From NCBI RefSeq assembly GCF_001444405.1, contig NZ_CP013188.1, positions 682,001-746,000 on the forward strand: 64,000 nucleotides of DNA, given 5' to 3'. A model generated the notes under the pieces. That model was not told the origin of the DNA. It was given only the letters and a program-made list of their open reading frames with translations, and made no database searches. Below are positions 16,420-24,331 of the stretch, piece after piece; the stretch's first letter is position 1, and each line of letters begins with the position of its first letter. This stretch comes from Pseudoalteromonas phenolica. Its GTDB lineage: Bacteria > Pseudomonadota > Gammaproteobacteria > Enterobacterales > Alteromonadaceae. The position numbers and the translations under genes were made by a program.

Positions 16420-16500
16420 GTGGCATTCAGCAACCCCGCTATCTTAGTTTTCACCTTAGACCGGAAGCTTTGCGTCCCTTTCTTTCGAAAGGTTTGCTAT
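16420..16500 (-). promoter_or_regulatory. c-di-GMP-I (GEMM-I) riboswitch aptamer
   Basis: The minus strand reads GCAAACC, stem CCTTTC-GAAA-GAAAGG, GGGACGCAAAGC, TTCCGGTCTAAGG, and then ATAGCGGGGTTGCTGA. The GAAA tetraloop, the GGACGCAAAGC core, the CTAA receptor side and the AGCGGGGTT segment are all diagnostic for GEMM-I. The base before CAAACC is G (G20 in the Vc2 numbering as I recall it), which favours c-di-GMP over cGAMP. It leads the operon of CBM2, YceI, PSD1 and DUF1552 proteins. Confidence 0.93.
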
Positions 16501-16510
16501 TTTAAGCCTG

Positions 16511-16674
16511 TAATACCGATCTTCATTAATACTCAACCGTTTTGAGGGATTAAAACTGATGCGCTCTGCGTTAAAATTTCTTATTTAGAACAACTAAATA
16601 GAAAAATTTCGCCTTGCAAGCATCCAGTCTTCTTTGCCTCAAAATAAATCGTTTAATTAAGAAGATTGGTATAA
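16511..16674. repeat. MITE-like interspersed repeat with terminal inverted repeats
   Basis: About 164 bp bounded by TAATACCGATCTTCATTAAT and, inverted, TTATACCAATCTTCTTAATT. The inside includes CTCAACCGTTTTGAGG and a near palindrome around TTCTTATTTAGAACAAC. It has no ORF. A shortened relative is at 23258-23305. It ends ten bases from the riboswitch aptamer, so the promoter for that RNA must lie in or across it. From memory, similar repeats are common in Pseudoalteromonas genomes. Confidence 0.75.
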
Positions 16675-17024
16675 AAGGAAGTTAGTTTAAAGCTGTCATA
16701 AATACAAAGCGAAAACTAAAAGTTCACATTGTTTGCACATTTCGACAAGCGCAACCATGAACGGTTTTACACACTTCAAATACTTCCTAATATTCAATAA
16801 ACCTTTGCTTACTCCTTAATATAATTAGAGAAAATTAAGAAAGTTCGGTTTGAGATGGACTTATGTTACACGCGGTTCATCTTCAAACTTGGTTTATATA
16901 AAAACATCTTAGAAACAAAATATGTGGCAAATAAGGAAGCGAGTATAATTTTTAAGATATTTTAGGTTACACTGCGAAGCTGTACCTAATTAAATTACTC
17001 GTGCTGGTTATAAGGAATTAAGCA
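16675..17024 (+). other. AT-rich upstream region of the beta-lactamase gene
   Basis: About 350 bp without a gene. It is AT-rich with several possible promoter hexamers close to 16960-17000. No convincing regulator-binding palindrome or ORF is seen. A weak ribosome binding site (AAGGAATTA) is found before ATG 17025. Confidence 0.5.
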
Positions 17025-17924
17025 ATGAGAAGCTATCTCTTAGTTGCAATCATAGTATGTTTACTCCCATGGTGTGTTCATAGCAAACCAATTGATACTC
17101 TAAAAGCCGACATTGAGTTGCTTCTAGATTCTAAGAGGGCAAAGGTGGGGGTTTCTATCTGGGACCAAAATGCCGAACCTGTGTTTTCATTCAATGGAGA
17201 TTCTAAATTACCCATGCAGAGTGTCTTTAAGTTTCATATTGCTGCGGCTGTTTTATCAGAAGTTGATAAGGGCAAGTGGTCTCTTGAAGATAAGATAAAG
17301 ATTACACCGAATGACTTAGATAATGGATTATGGAGCCCAATCCGAAAAAAGTACCCAACTGGAACAGAGCTCACACTTTCCGAAGTCATCAGGTACACAG
17401 TCTCAGTAAGTGACAATGTAGGATGTGACATTCTATTAAGCATGCTTGGCGGCCCTAAGAAGCTTGAAGATTACTTGCATCAATCAGGCATAAAAGATAT
17501 TGCCGTAATATATAACGAAGAAAACATGCAAAAGGTGTGGCAGCGCCAGTATGAGAACTGGACAACTGCGAATGCTGCTAATACCGCATTAAGGCAATTT
17601 TATATTAATAAAAACTTGCTTTCGGATAAAAGCCATCAATTTCTTTGGGATGTGATGAAAGGCTCTAAGACAGGTCGTAAAACAATTAGAGCAGGTGTGC
17701 CAAAAGATATACAAGTTGCGCATAAAACAGGCCACTCAGGTAAAAATGCGTATGGTGTGACAGGTGCTCAGAACGACATTGGTATTGTGTTTCTTCCAAG
17801 TGGTCAACATTACTATATCAGTGTATTGGTAAGTGACTCTTATGAAACGAGTGAAACGAATCAAAATATCATTGCAAAAATATCTGAATTAACGTGGCAG
17901 TTTTTTACAAATAAAACCCTTTAG
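17025..17924 (+). CDS. Class A beta-lactamase, PER-like subgroup
   Basis: A 299-residue protein with a signal peptide (about 1-20, HSK). Catalytic motifs are all present: S66-V-F-K69 in MQSVFKFH, S129-D130-N131 in VSVSDNVGCD, Glu at 165/166 in NEENM, and K234-T-G in AHKTGHSGK. The wording around these motifs (QSVFKFH, YENWT, AHKTG) is that of the PER/VEB/CfxA subgroup rather than TEM/SHV, so a periplasmic serine beta-lactamase with possible cephalosporinase activity is expected. It stands alone with its own terminator and has no mobile-element or attC boundary next to it, which suggests a resident gene. Confidence 0.92.
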   Translation: MRSYLLVAIIVCLLPWCVHSKPIDTLKADIELLLDSKRAKVGVSIWDQNAEPVFSFNGDSKLPMQSVFKFHIAAAVLSEVDKGKWSLEDKIKITPNDLDNGLWSPIRKKYPTGTELTLSEVIRYTVSVSDNVGCDILLSMLGGPKKLEDYLHQSGIKDIAVIYNEENMQKVWQRQYENWTTANAANTALRQFYINKNLLSDKSHQFLWDVMKGSKTGRKTIRAGVPKDIQVAHKTGHSGKNAYGVTGAQNDIGIVFLPSGQHYYISVLVSDSYETSETNQNIIAKISELTWQFFTNKTL

Positions 17925-17942
17925 TGGTGTTATTGAAATCAT

Positions 17943-17977
17943 TGTAAGAGCGCATTAGCGAATAAGGCGCTCTTACA
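17943..17977. terminator. Terminator hairpin after the beta-lactamase gene
   Basis: An 11-bp perfect stem TGTAAGAGCGC / GCGCTCTTACA with a 13-base loop. It sits between convergent genes (beta-lactamase on plus, oxygenase on minus), so it is probably bidirectional. Confidence 0.8.
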
Positions 17978-17991
17978 TTAGTGGTAAATAC

Positions 17992-18642
17992 TTAACGTGG
18001 CGGGTCAATTTGACCATTTACACTATTATTGACCCTAAACCAGCCTGCAATTGAAAAGCGTTCAGCCTTTGCTGGCAGAACTTCATGAGGAAACTCGTCA
18101 CTGAGAAAAGTAACAAGGGTGCCAAAATGTGGCGAAACACGGGTAAGTTCTTTGTCGTGATCTTCACCGTCATAAATGACCAACTCTCCGCCATTTTCGG
18201 CTTGCCAATCTGGGTTTAAATACAACACAGTAGAAAGTAAACGGTTGGTTTGGCCCTTGAATGCATCAAGGTGCTTTTTGTAAAAAGCACCTGGCTGATA
18301 GTGCGCAAAATGACATTCGTAGCTAAATAGTCCCATGAATAAACGCTTATTCATGTAAGCTTTTAACTCATCCATATAGTCTAGAAAGCAACCTTCAAGT
18401 GCGTTGCTGTTATCTAACCAATGAATTTTGTCACTGCGAATGGTTTCATTCTTTTGATGATCATCTTTGCGACCGATACCTGCTTCATCAAACGTGTTGA
18501 AGTCAAACTCAGCAAGACGAGATTTTAACGCCTGAAGCGCAGGTAATTCTTGGTCTAGCGTTTGAATGCTGTAGCCTGTAAATTGCAAGTCTTGGGCAAT
18601 GTTGGCAAAGAGTTCTGTATTATTGGTCACAAATTTGCTCAT
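17992..18642 (-). CDS. 2OG-Fe(II) oxygenase, prolyl 4-hydroxylase type
   Basis: A 216-residue protein. The iron ligands are His and Asp in KKHLDAF and the distal His in DEFPHEVLP; the 2-oxoglutarate-binding Arg follows in ERFSIAGWFR. The core NGGELVIYDGE and TLVTFLSDEFPHEV are typical of the P4Hc/SM-20 family, which hydroxylates protein side chains (the ribosomal or translation-factor hydroxylases are relatives). It is a cytoplasmic enzyme with no signal. It is transcribed alone, on the minus strand. Confidence 0.88.
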   Translation of the reverse strand: MSKFVTNNTELFANIAQDLQFTGYSIQTLDQELPALQALKSRLAEFDFNTFDEAGIGRKDDHQKNETIRSDKIHWLDNSNALEGCFLDYMDELKAYMNKRLFMGLFSYECHFAHYQPGAFYKKHLDAFKGQTNRLLSTVLYLNPDWQAENGGELVIYDGEDHDKELTRVSPHFGTLVTFLSDEFPHEVLPAKAERFSIAGWFRVNNSVNGQIDPPR

Positions 18643-18730
18643 CTAAAATAGTTTGGCTGCGTTTTACCATAGAAACAAATCTTAGACGAGCATGAAATTT
18701 GATTTTATTGCGCTGGCTTAAGTTTTCACA

Positions 18731-19207
18731 CTATTTTTGTGTGTCTTTAATCGTTGCTAGTAGTTTGTCTGAAGCATCTTCAATCAAATCTAATACCAGT
18801 TCAAAGCCATCGCCTGCACCATAGTACGGATCTGGCACTTCATCATATTGGCTATCAGCGAAACTTAAAAATAGCTTAAGTTTGTGTTGATGTTCACTCG
18901 GACAACTAGCTTGAAGGTCTGCTAGGTTTTGCTTGTCAGCCGCTAAGATCAAGTCGAACTCTGTAAAATCACTTTGCTTAACCTTGCGAGAATACTGACC
19001 TTTAAAGCTGTAACCTCTTTTTTCACCCGCTTGCATTGAACGGCTATCTGGTTTCTCGCCACTGTGATAACCGATGGTGCCCGCAGAGTCTATGGTTAAA
19101 TTTAGCCCTAGTTCTTTAGCTTTGTGTTTCAGCACAGCTTCACCCGTTGGTGAGCGGCAGATGTTACCCATGCAAACAACTAGAATTTTTGAAATGTCAG
19201 CGTTCAT
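18731..19207 (-). CDS. Low-molecular-weight protein tyrosine phosphatase
   Basis: A 158-residue protein with the P-loop VCMGNICRSP (CX5R with S) near the N-terminus and the general-acid segment VPDPYYG near residue 125. This is the standard LMW-PTP set, not the thioredoxin-type arsenate reductase. The start is ATG 19207 (the upstream TTG is not needed), with GGAGAG in front. It follows the tetR gene by 25 bases on the same strand, so the two may be co-transcribed. It has no capsule or exopolysaccharide kinase neighbour. Confidence 0.92.
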   Translation of the reverse strand: MNADISKILVVCMGNICRSPTGEAVLKHKAKELGLNLTIDSAGTIGYHSGEKPDSRSMQAGEKRGYSFKGQYSRKVKQSDFTEFDLILAADKQNLADLQASCPSEHQHKLKLFLSFADSQYDEVPDPYYGAGDGFELVLDLIEDASDKLLATIKDTQK

Positions 19208-19232
19208 CAAAGTCTCTCCCTAATAGCGGTGT

Positions 19233-19784
19233 TTATTCTAAAACCATTGTTTTACAAATAAAAGTAACAGGTTGCTCTATCATCTCAAGGTTTAGTTCAT
19301 CTCGGTTGGGATTACACTCCATAGCAAGGGCAAAACCATGTAAATAATCAACGAGCAGATGCAGCACAGTTTGTTGTGTGTCTGTATTTAAATCTAGTGA
19401 CCCAGTTATACGCTCGAAACGTGCTGCGAAAACCTCGGCTGGGCCAATCATTTTACTGCTGAGTAAGGTTTGTAAAAGCCCACGATACTTATCAAGTATC
19501 GCTAAATAGCTTTTGCTTAATTCGAAAATCTCTTGTTGCCAATGCAGTGATTGCGGGTCATGAATTTCGTTGATCAATGACACAGTGACAGCTTCGAGCA
19601 ATGCATCTTTGTTTTTAAAGTAATGGTAAATGGCCATGGCATCGACATTTAATGCAGCTGCCAAAGCTCTAATGCTTGGTGGCTTGCCTTTTTCAAGCAT
19701 GAGTTGCTTTGCTTGGTCGATGATAATGTCTTGGCTTAACTGTTTTTGTGCAGGGCGGCCTCTTTTTGTTTGCTTGACACTCAT
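19233..19784 (-). CDS. TetR-family transcriptional repressor
   Basis: A 183-residue protein when started at ATG 19784, which has AGAG nine bases upstream; an in-frame ATG at 19802 has no ribosome binding site. The N-terminal helix-turn-helix is clear (SIRALAAALNVDAMAIYHYFKNKDALLEAV). The C-terminal half is a divergent TetR ligand domain with C-terminal signature AxDxNPxRxE-like text (MECNPNRDELNLEMI). It is divergent from the RibD-like reductase gene, and a 19-bp palindrome lies between them, so it probably controls both directions. Confidence 0.88.
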   Translation of the reverse strand: MSVKQTKRGRPAQKQLSQDIIIDQAKQLMLEKGKPPSIRALAAALNVDAMAIYHYFKNKDALLEAVTVSLINEIHDPQSLHWQQEIFELSKSYLAILDKYRGLLQTLLSSKMIGPAEVFAARFERITGSLDLNTDTQQTVLHLLVDYLHGFALAMECNPNRDELNLEMIEQPVTFICKTMVLE

Positions 19785-19808
19785 CAAAATATCTCTAATC
19801 ATACAATT

Positions 19809-19827
19809 AATTCTACGGCGTAGAATT
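19809..19827. promoter_or_regulatory. Palindromic operator candidate for the TetR repressor
   Basis: AATTCTACGGCGTAGAATT: two perfect 9-bp arms around one base. It lies in the gap between the divergent tetR (minus) and reductase (plus) genes, directly upstream of both starts. Size and position are typical for TetR-family operators. Confidence 0.75.
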
Positions 19828-19870
19828 TTAATCGGATTTTAAGTTTTATACAAGTTAAAAGAGGTGTGTA

Positions 19871-20407
19871 ATGACAAACACGGTCTATATAGCAACCAGT
19901 CTCGATGGCTTTATTGCAGATAAAAACAACCAAGTAGATTGGTTACATCAAGTGCCAAATCCAACTGGCGATGACTGTGGTTTTGCTGAATTTATGCAGA
20001 ACATAGACGCGTTAGTGATGGGGCGAAATACCTTGGAAGTGGTGTTGAGTTTTGACTGTGATTGGCCCTATTCAAAGCCTGTATTTGTATTGAGTAATAC
20101 GCTGCAGCAAGTACCTGAAAACTTGAAAGACAAGGTGTTTTTAGTTCAAGGCGAATTAAAAGATGTCGTCGATAGCTTGAATAAGCAAGGGTTTAAACAC
20201 CTGTATATTGATGGCGGTAAAACCATTCAAGGGTTTCTGCAACAAGATTTAATTGATGAGTTAATCATAACGACTATTCCTGTTTTACTCGGAGGCGGTA
20301 TTCCACTTTTTGGAGAGCTCAAAGCACCATTGAAGTTTAAACATGTGAAAGCCATACGATATTTGGATTACCTAGTTCAAAACCACTTCATTCGCGCGGA
20401 CTATTAG
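19871..20407 (+). CDS. RibD C-terminal / dihydrofolate reductase-like protein
   Basis: A 178-residue protein with the DHFR-like fold: VYIATSLDGFIADKNN at the start, LVMGRNTLEVVLSF (NADPH-binding MGRxT), HLYIDGGKTIQGFL and TTIPVLLGGGIPLF near the end. These are the marks of the RibD_C family (YwjB/YyaP-like). It probably reduces a small molecule with NAD(P)H. The start at ATG 19871 has AAGAGGTG upstream. It is likely to be the target of the divergent TetR. Confidence 0.87.
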   Translation: MTNTVYIATSLDGFIADKNNQVDWLHQVPNPTGDDCGFAEFMQNIDALVMGRNTLEVVLSFDCDWPYSKPVFVLSNTLQQVPENLKDKVFLVQGELKDVVDSLNKQGFKHLYIDGGKTIQGFLQQDLIDELIITTIPVLLGGGIPLFGELKAPLKFKHVKAIRYLDYLVQNHFIRADY

Positions 20408-20426
20408 CTTTTAAAATTAGAAGCTT

Positions 20427-20450
20427 AGATATATGAAATTCCATATATCT
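20427..20450. promoter_or_regulatory. Operator-like palindrome 1 upstream of acr3
   Basis: A 24-bp near-perfect palindrome with arms AGATATATG / CATATATCT and centre AAATTC. It lies about 96 bases before the acr3 start and resembles operators of ArsR-type repressors. A sister palindrome is 44 bases downstream. Confidence 0.55.
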
Positions 20451-20470
20451 ATTTGAACTTGATTGGCTTA

Positions 20471-20494
20471 GAATATATGAAAATTCATATGTTC
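20471..20494. promoter_or_regulatory. Operator-like palindrome 2 upstream of acr3
   Basis: Arms GAATATATG / CATATGTTC around AAAATT. It shares the core ATATGAAA...TTCATAT with palindrome 1. Centre-to-centre distance is 44 bp, about four helical turns, which puts the two sites on the same DNA face. Confidence 0.55.
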
Positions 20495-20545
20495 TTGTTT
20501 GGCACTGTTTGACACAAGAATGAGCCAGTTGAAAGTGAGTAAAGT

Positions 20546-21559
20546 ATGGGGCTATTTGAGCGATATTTATCGGTTTGGGTTGGGCTAAGTATCTTAGTTG
20601 GCGTGATTGCAGGTAACTTTATGCCTGACGCCTTTGCAGTCGTAGCAGGTTTAGAGTTCTTTCATGTCAATTTAGTCGTTGCTTTGCTCATTTGGGTGAT
20701 GATTTTTCCTATGATGGTGCAAGTCGACTTTGCAGCCATTAAAGATGTCGGCAAAAAACCGAAAGGAATTATTCTCACTTTGGTACTTAATTGGCTTATC
20801 AAACCCTTCACTATGGCTTTGTTAGGCTGGTTGTTTTTTAAAGTCTTTTTTGCATCTATGGTTGACCCACAAAGTGCGAACGAATATATCGCAGGTATGA
20901 TTTTATTGGGTGTTGCGCCCTGTACTGCGATGGTGTTTGTATGGAGTCAACTAACCAAAGGGGATGCAAATTATACCCTTGTGCAGGTGTCGGTGAACGA
21001 CATTATCATGGCATTTGCGTTTGCGCCGATCACCGCGCTCTTACTTGGGGTGAGTGACATTACAGTCCCTTGGGAAACATTGATTATCTCAGTCGTACTC
21101 TATGTTTTGATCCCATTGGCCGCAGGTTTTGCATTTCGACGTTTTTTACTCAAACAGCAGGGGGAGGCGCAGTTAAACCGCTTTTTGGCTGGTATCAAAC
21201 CTTTTTCTGTTATTGGTTTGCTAGGCACAGTGATACTACTATTTGGCTTTCAAGCACAAACGATTATTGAACAGCCGCAAGTCATCGGCTTAATTGCTAT
21301 TCCGCTACTTATTCAAACTTATGGTATTTTTGCTTTGGCGTATTGGCTCGCTAAAAAGCTAAAGTTACCTCATAACATTGCCGCCCCGGCCTGTATGATC
21401 AGTACCTCTAACTTTTTTGAACTGGCAGTTGCAGTGGCGATTTCAATGTTCGGCCTGCATTCGGGCGCTGCGCTCGCAACTGTTGTTGGCGTATTGGTCG
21501 AAGTCCCTGTGATGCTCAGTCTTGTGTGGTTTGCAAATAAAACGCGCCATTGGTTTTAA
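20546..21559 (+). CDS. acr3: ACR3-family arsenite efflux permease
   Basis: A 337-residue inner-membrane protein with about ten helices. It matches the ACR3/BASS family: LIWVMIFPMMVQVDF near the start, GVAPCTAMVFVWS with the conserved Cys near residue 130, and STSNFFELAVAVAISMFG near the end. It exports As(III), possibly Sb(III), with the proton motive force. No arsR or arsC lies next to it, but arsH begins near 64000. Two palindromes upstream suggest repression by a remote ArsR-like protein. It ends at a strong terminator hairpin. Confidence 0.9.
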   Translation: MGLFERYLSVWVGLSILVGVIAGNFMPDAFAVVAGLEFFHVNLVVALLIWVMIFPMMVQVDFAAIKDVGKKPKGIILTLVLNWLIKPFTMALLGWLFFKVFFASMVDPQSANEYIAGMILLGVAPCTAMVFVWSQLTKGDANYTLVQVSVNDIIMAFAFAPITALLLGVSDITVPWETLIISVVLYVLIPLAAGFAFRRFLLKQQGEAQLNRFLAGIKPFSVIGLLGTVILLFGFQAQTIIEQPQVIGLIAIPLLIQTYGIFALAYWLAKKLKLPHNIAAPACMISTSNFFELAVAVAISMFGLHSGAALATVVGVLVEVPVMLSLVWFANKTRHWF

Positions 21560-21567
21560 GCGTTTTA

Positions 21568-21596
21568 GAGCACTTGAAAGTCGATTTCAGGTGCTC
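21568..21596 (+). terminator. Hairpin after acr3
   Basis: GAGCACTTGAAA pairs with TTTCAGGTGCTC with one mismatch around GTCGA. It follows the acr3 stop by nine bases. Confidence 0.7.
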
Positions 21597-21689
21597 AGAG
21601 TCTATACTGCTTGAATAATCCACATTCTCTTTTTGCTAAATTAGCTGCGATCCTGTACCCTGCATCGCCTTACAAATTTGAGTAAATAT

Positions 21690-23255
21690 ATGCAATTTTC
21701 TGATCTCGCTTTATCCCAAAATATTCTTCAAGCTTTAACCGACAAAGGTTATACCCAACCAACTCCCATTCAAGCACAAGCTATTCCTGCCGTTTTAGAG
21801 GGCAGAGATGTGATGGCTGCCGCGCAAACGGGTACAGGTAAAACGGCAGGCTTTACACTGCCTATGCTTGAACTACTGAGTAAAGGGGATAAAGCCAGAG
21901 CGAATCAAGTACGTGCATTGGTATTAACACCGACACGCGAGCTTGCTGATCAGGTTTGGCAGAATGTTGAAACTTACTCTCAGCATTTAAATCTGTCGAC
22001 ACAGGTTGTGTATGGCGGGGTGAAAATTAACCCGCAAATGATGAAGTTGCGTCGTGGTGCAGACATACTAGTCGCAACGCCAGGCCGTTTACTGGATTTA
22101 TTCCAGCAAAATGCCATCAAGTTCGACAGATTAGAGTTATTCGTTCTAGACGAAGCCGATCGCATGTTAGACATGGGCTTTATTCACGACATTAAGCGTG
22201 TGATTAAGTTGCTTCCTAAAAACCGTCAAAATTTAATGTTTTCTGCGACTTTCTCTGATGAAATTCGTGAACTGGCAAAAGGCCTTATCAACGATCCGGT
22301 TGAGATTTCAGTGGCCCCAGCGAACAGCACAGTGAAAAGCATTGAGCAAAGCGTTTATGAAGTTGATAGAAGCAAACGTACTGGGTTACTAAAGCATTTA
22401 GTGAAAACTCATAATTGGCAACAGGTGCTTGTCTTTACTCGCACTAAGCACGGTGCAAACCGTTTGGTTCGCGATTTAGAAAAAGCAAAAATTGCGGCAG
22501 CAGCTATTCATGGTAATAAAAGCCAAAACGCTCGGATGAAAGCCCTCGCGGGTTTTAAAGATGGCGAAGTGCGTGTGCTGGTGGCAACAGACATTGTTGC
22601 CCGCGGTTTAGACATTCAAGAGCTACCAAATGTAGTGAACTTCGATTTACCGAATGTGTATGAAGATTACGTTCACCGGATTGGCCGTACTGGTCGCGCA
22701 GGCGCAACTGGCGAGGCTGTATCGTTTGTAACACATGAAGATGCCGATGATTTATTTGGGATTGAACGACTCATTCAAGAGCTTATTCCGCGTAAAATTG
22801 AGCCGGGGTTTGAACCGCAAAACCCAGTGCCAGAATCTAAGCTAGACACACGTCCGCTGAAAAAGAAAAAGCCTAAGAAACCGAAAAAACCTAAGCAAGT
22901 AGATGGTGAACAGGCAAAAGCGTCAACAGGCAATCAGCAAAGTAAAGCTAAACCAAATTCAAGCAACGCAGCTAAGCCGAAGTCAAAGCCTAGGTCGCAA
23001 GGTAATCGCGTAGAAGGTGATAAATCGAACGCAAATAAACCGCGTAGAAATAAGCCCAACTCGGGGAATCGCAAACCGCAAAATGGAAACAACAAGCCGA
23101 GCGGTCAAGGACAACGCAGTGAGCAGGGGAAAGCGAATAACTCTAATCGCTCAAATAATAGTAATCGCCCAAGCAGTGGTGGTCGTTCGAGAAATGGCAG
23201 CAATGATAGTGCGAACAAACCAAAAAGAAGCAGTTACCGAAATACGCGTGGGTAG
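21690..23255 (+). CDS. rhlE: DEAD-box RNA helicase, RhlE type
   Basis: A 521-residue protein from ATG 21690; the TTG at 21678 is less likely. All DEAD-box motifs are present: Q motif near YTQPTPIQ, AQTGTGKT, PTRELADQ, TPGR, VLDEADRMLDMGF, SAT, ATDIVARGLDI and HRIGRTGRAG. The C-terminal ~130 residues (from about 390) are a Lys/Asn/Ser/Arg-rich low-complexity tail that likely binds RNA. It unwinds short RNA duplexes in ribosome maturation and decay and acts in the cytoplasm. A shortened MITE-like repeat begins three bases after the stop. Confidence 0.93.
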   Translation: MQFSDLALSQNILQALTDKGYTQPTPIQAQAIPAVLEGRDVMAAAQTGTGKTAGFTLPMLELLSKGDKARANQVRALVLTPTRELADQVWQNVETYSQHLNLSTQVVYGGVKINPQMMKLRRGADILVATPGRLLDLFQQNAIKFDRLELFVLDEADRMLDMGFIHDIKRVIKLLPKNRQNLMFSATFSDEIRELAKGLINDPVEISVAPANSTVKSIEQSVYEVDRSKRTGLLKHLVKTHNWQQVLVFTRTKHGANRLVRDLEKAKIAAAAIHGNKSQNARMKALAGFKDGEVRVLVATDIVARGLDIQELPNVVNFDLPNVYEDYVHRIGRTGRAGATGEAVSFVTHEDADDLFGIERLIQELIPRKIEPGFEPQNPVPESKLDTRPLKKKKPKKPKKPKQVDGEQAKASTGNQQSKAKPNSSNAAKPKSKPRSQGNRVEGDKSNANKPRRNKPNSGNRKPQNGNNKPSGQGQRSEQGKANNSNRSNNSNRPSSGGRSRNGSNDSANKPKRSSYRNTRG

Positions 23256-23257
23256 CT

Positions 23258-23305
23258 TAATACCATTGCTCAAAATAGATCACTTAATTAAGAGGATTGA
23301 TATAA
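23258..23305. repeat. Short copy of the MITE-like repeat
   Basis: About 48 bp from TAATACC to GGATTGATATAA, including CAAAATAGATCACTTAATTA. It matches the right end of the 16511-16674 repeat (CAAAATAAATCGTTTAATTA, GGTATAA) with the middle missing. It lies immediately after the rhlE stop. Confidence 0.6.
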
Positions 23306-23383
23306 ATTCACACTAAAGCATTTTGTTAGTTATTTGAATCAAGGCCTATACTTTTAGTATGGGCTTTGTTTTGAGGATGTTAT

Positions 23384-24253
23384 ATGACGAATGCGCTAGC
23401 AAAACAAATAAACAACATACCTATGTTGCCGAGTGTGATAGCTCAACTCTTGTCTTTGTCTGTTGATGATCCTGACTATTTCAACAAAGTTATCTATCTA
23501 GCAGAGTCCGACCCCACGTTTGCATTACGGACTATAAAATTAAGCAATAGCGCCTTATTTGGCACTCACCAACCCATCACTAATATTCACGATGCGGTTA
23601 TTAGGATTGGTATAGATCAAATCCATAATTTATTGGCTTCTATTGCGGTCACTAAGGTATTTCTACCAGTCACAATGTCAGAAAAAAGGCTTTGGCAGCA
23701 CTCAATTGAAGTCGCTTGTTTAGCTAGGTTAATAGCTAGTCATTTGAATGAATGCAACATTAAACCCGAACAAGCATATTTGGCCGGCTTACTTCACGAT
23801 TTGGGCTTATTTCTTCGCTTTCAAGTGAGCCAAGAACAGTTTAACCATATTGACGATTATGTATGGTCAACACCAGCTCAGCATGTTGAGGCAGAAAAGA
23901 ATTTATTTAAAGAGTCACATGCCAATTTATCAGAGTTAATCTGCCATCAATGGGGTGTACCCAAACTTATCTCTAATGTAGTTGCACGCCATCACCACTA
24001 TGAATTAGCTGAACAAATGAAAGACGCAGAACAAATAAATCACCTCATCAGAGTGATTCAATTGGCCGATCTCTGTAGTGAAATGGTTTACAACATGCAA
24101 GGTGTGACAAAAAAAACCGTCATACAAGAAATAAAAAAAATACCAGCCTTAGCTAATTGGGCCAGAGCACACCTTAATTCAATTAAAGCATTGGATGATG
24201 GAAAGGCTGCGCTTGAGCAAGCGCATGAGTTATATAATCAGCTTTTAAACTAA
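23384..24253 (+). CDS. HDOD-domain signalling protein
   Basis: A 289-residue protein consisting of an HDOD domain. It opens with IPMLPSVIAQLLSLS, followed by AESDPTFALRTIKLSNSALFG, then VIRIGIDQIHNLLASIA. The region YLAGLLHDLGLFLRF keeps an HD pair. HDOD proteins are non-catalytic HD relatives that act in signal transduction, biofilm control and chemotaxis-linked regulation. It has no second domain. It has its own ribosome binding site (GAGGAT) and appears to be a single-gene unit. Confidence 0.88.
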   Translation: MTNALAKQINNIPMLPSVIAQLLSLSVDDPDYFNKVIYLAESDPTFALRTIKLSNSALFGTHQPITNIHDAVIRIGIDQIHNLLASIAVTKVFLPVTMSEKRLWQHSIEVACLARLIASHLNECNIKPEQAYLAGLLHDLGLFLRFQVSQEQFNHIDDYVWSTPAQHVEAEKNLFKESHANLSELICHQWGVPKLISNVVARHHHYELAEQMKDAEQINHLIRVIQLADLCSEMVYNMQGVTKKTVIQEIKKIPALANWARAHLNSIKALDDGKAALEQAHELYNQLLN

Positions 24254-24331
24254 CTTTCGGTTTTGCTTTGCGCAAATTCTCTTTATTATAACTAGCGTTA
24301 AACTTTAGCGGTTTTTTAAAGAGGGGTAAGC

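Noticed and set aside
18731..19207. Possible arsenate reductase near acr3
   Set aside because: The P-loop and the DPYYG acid motif are those of LMW tyrosine phosphatases. The extra cysteines of thioredoxin-type ArsC are absent.
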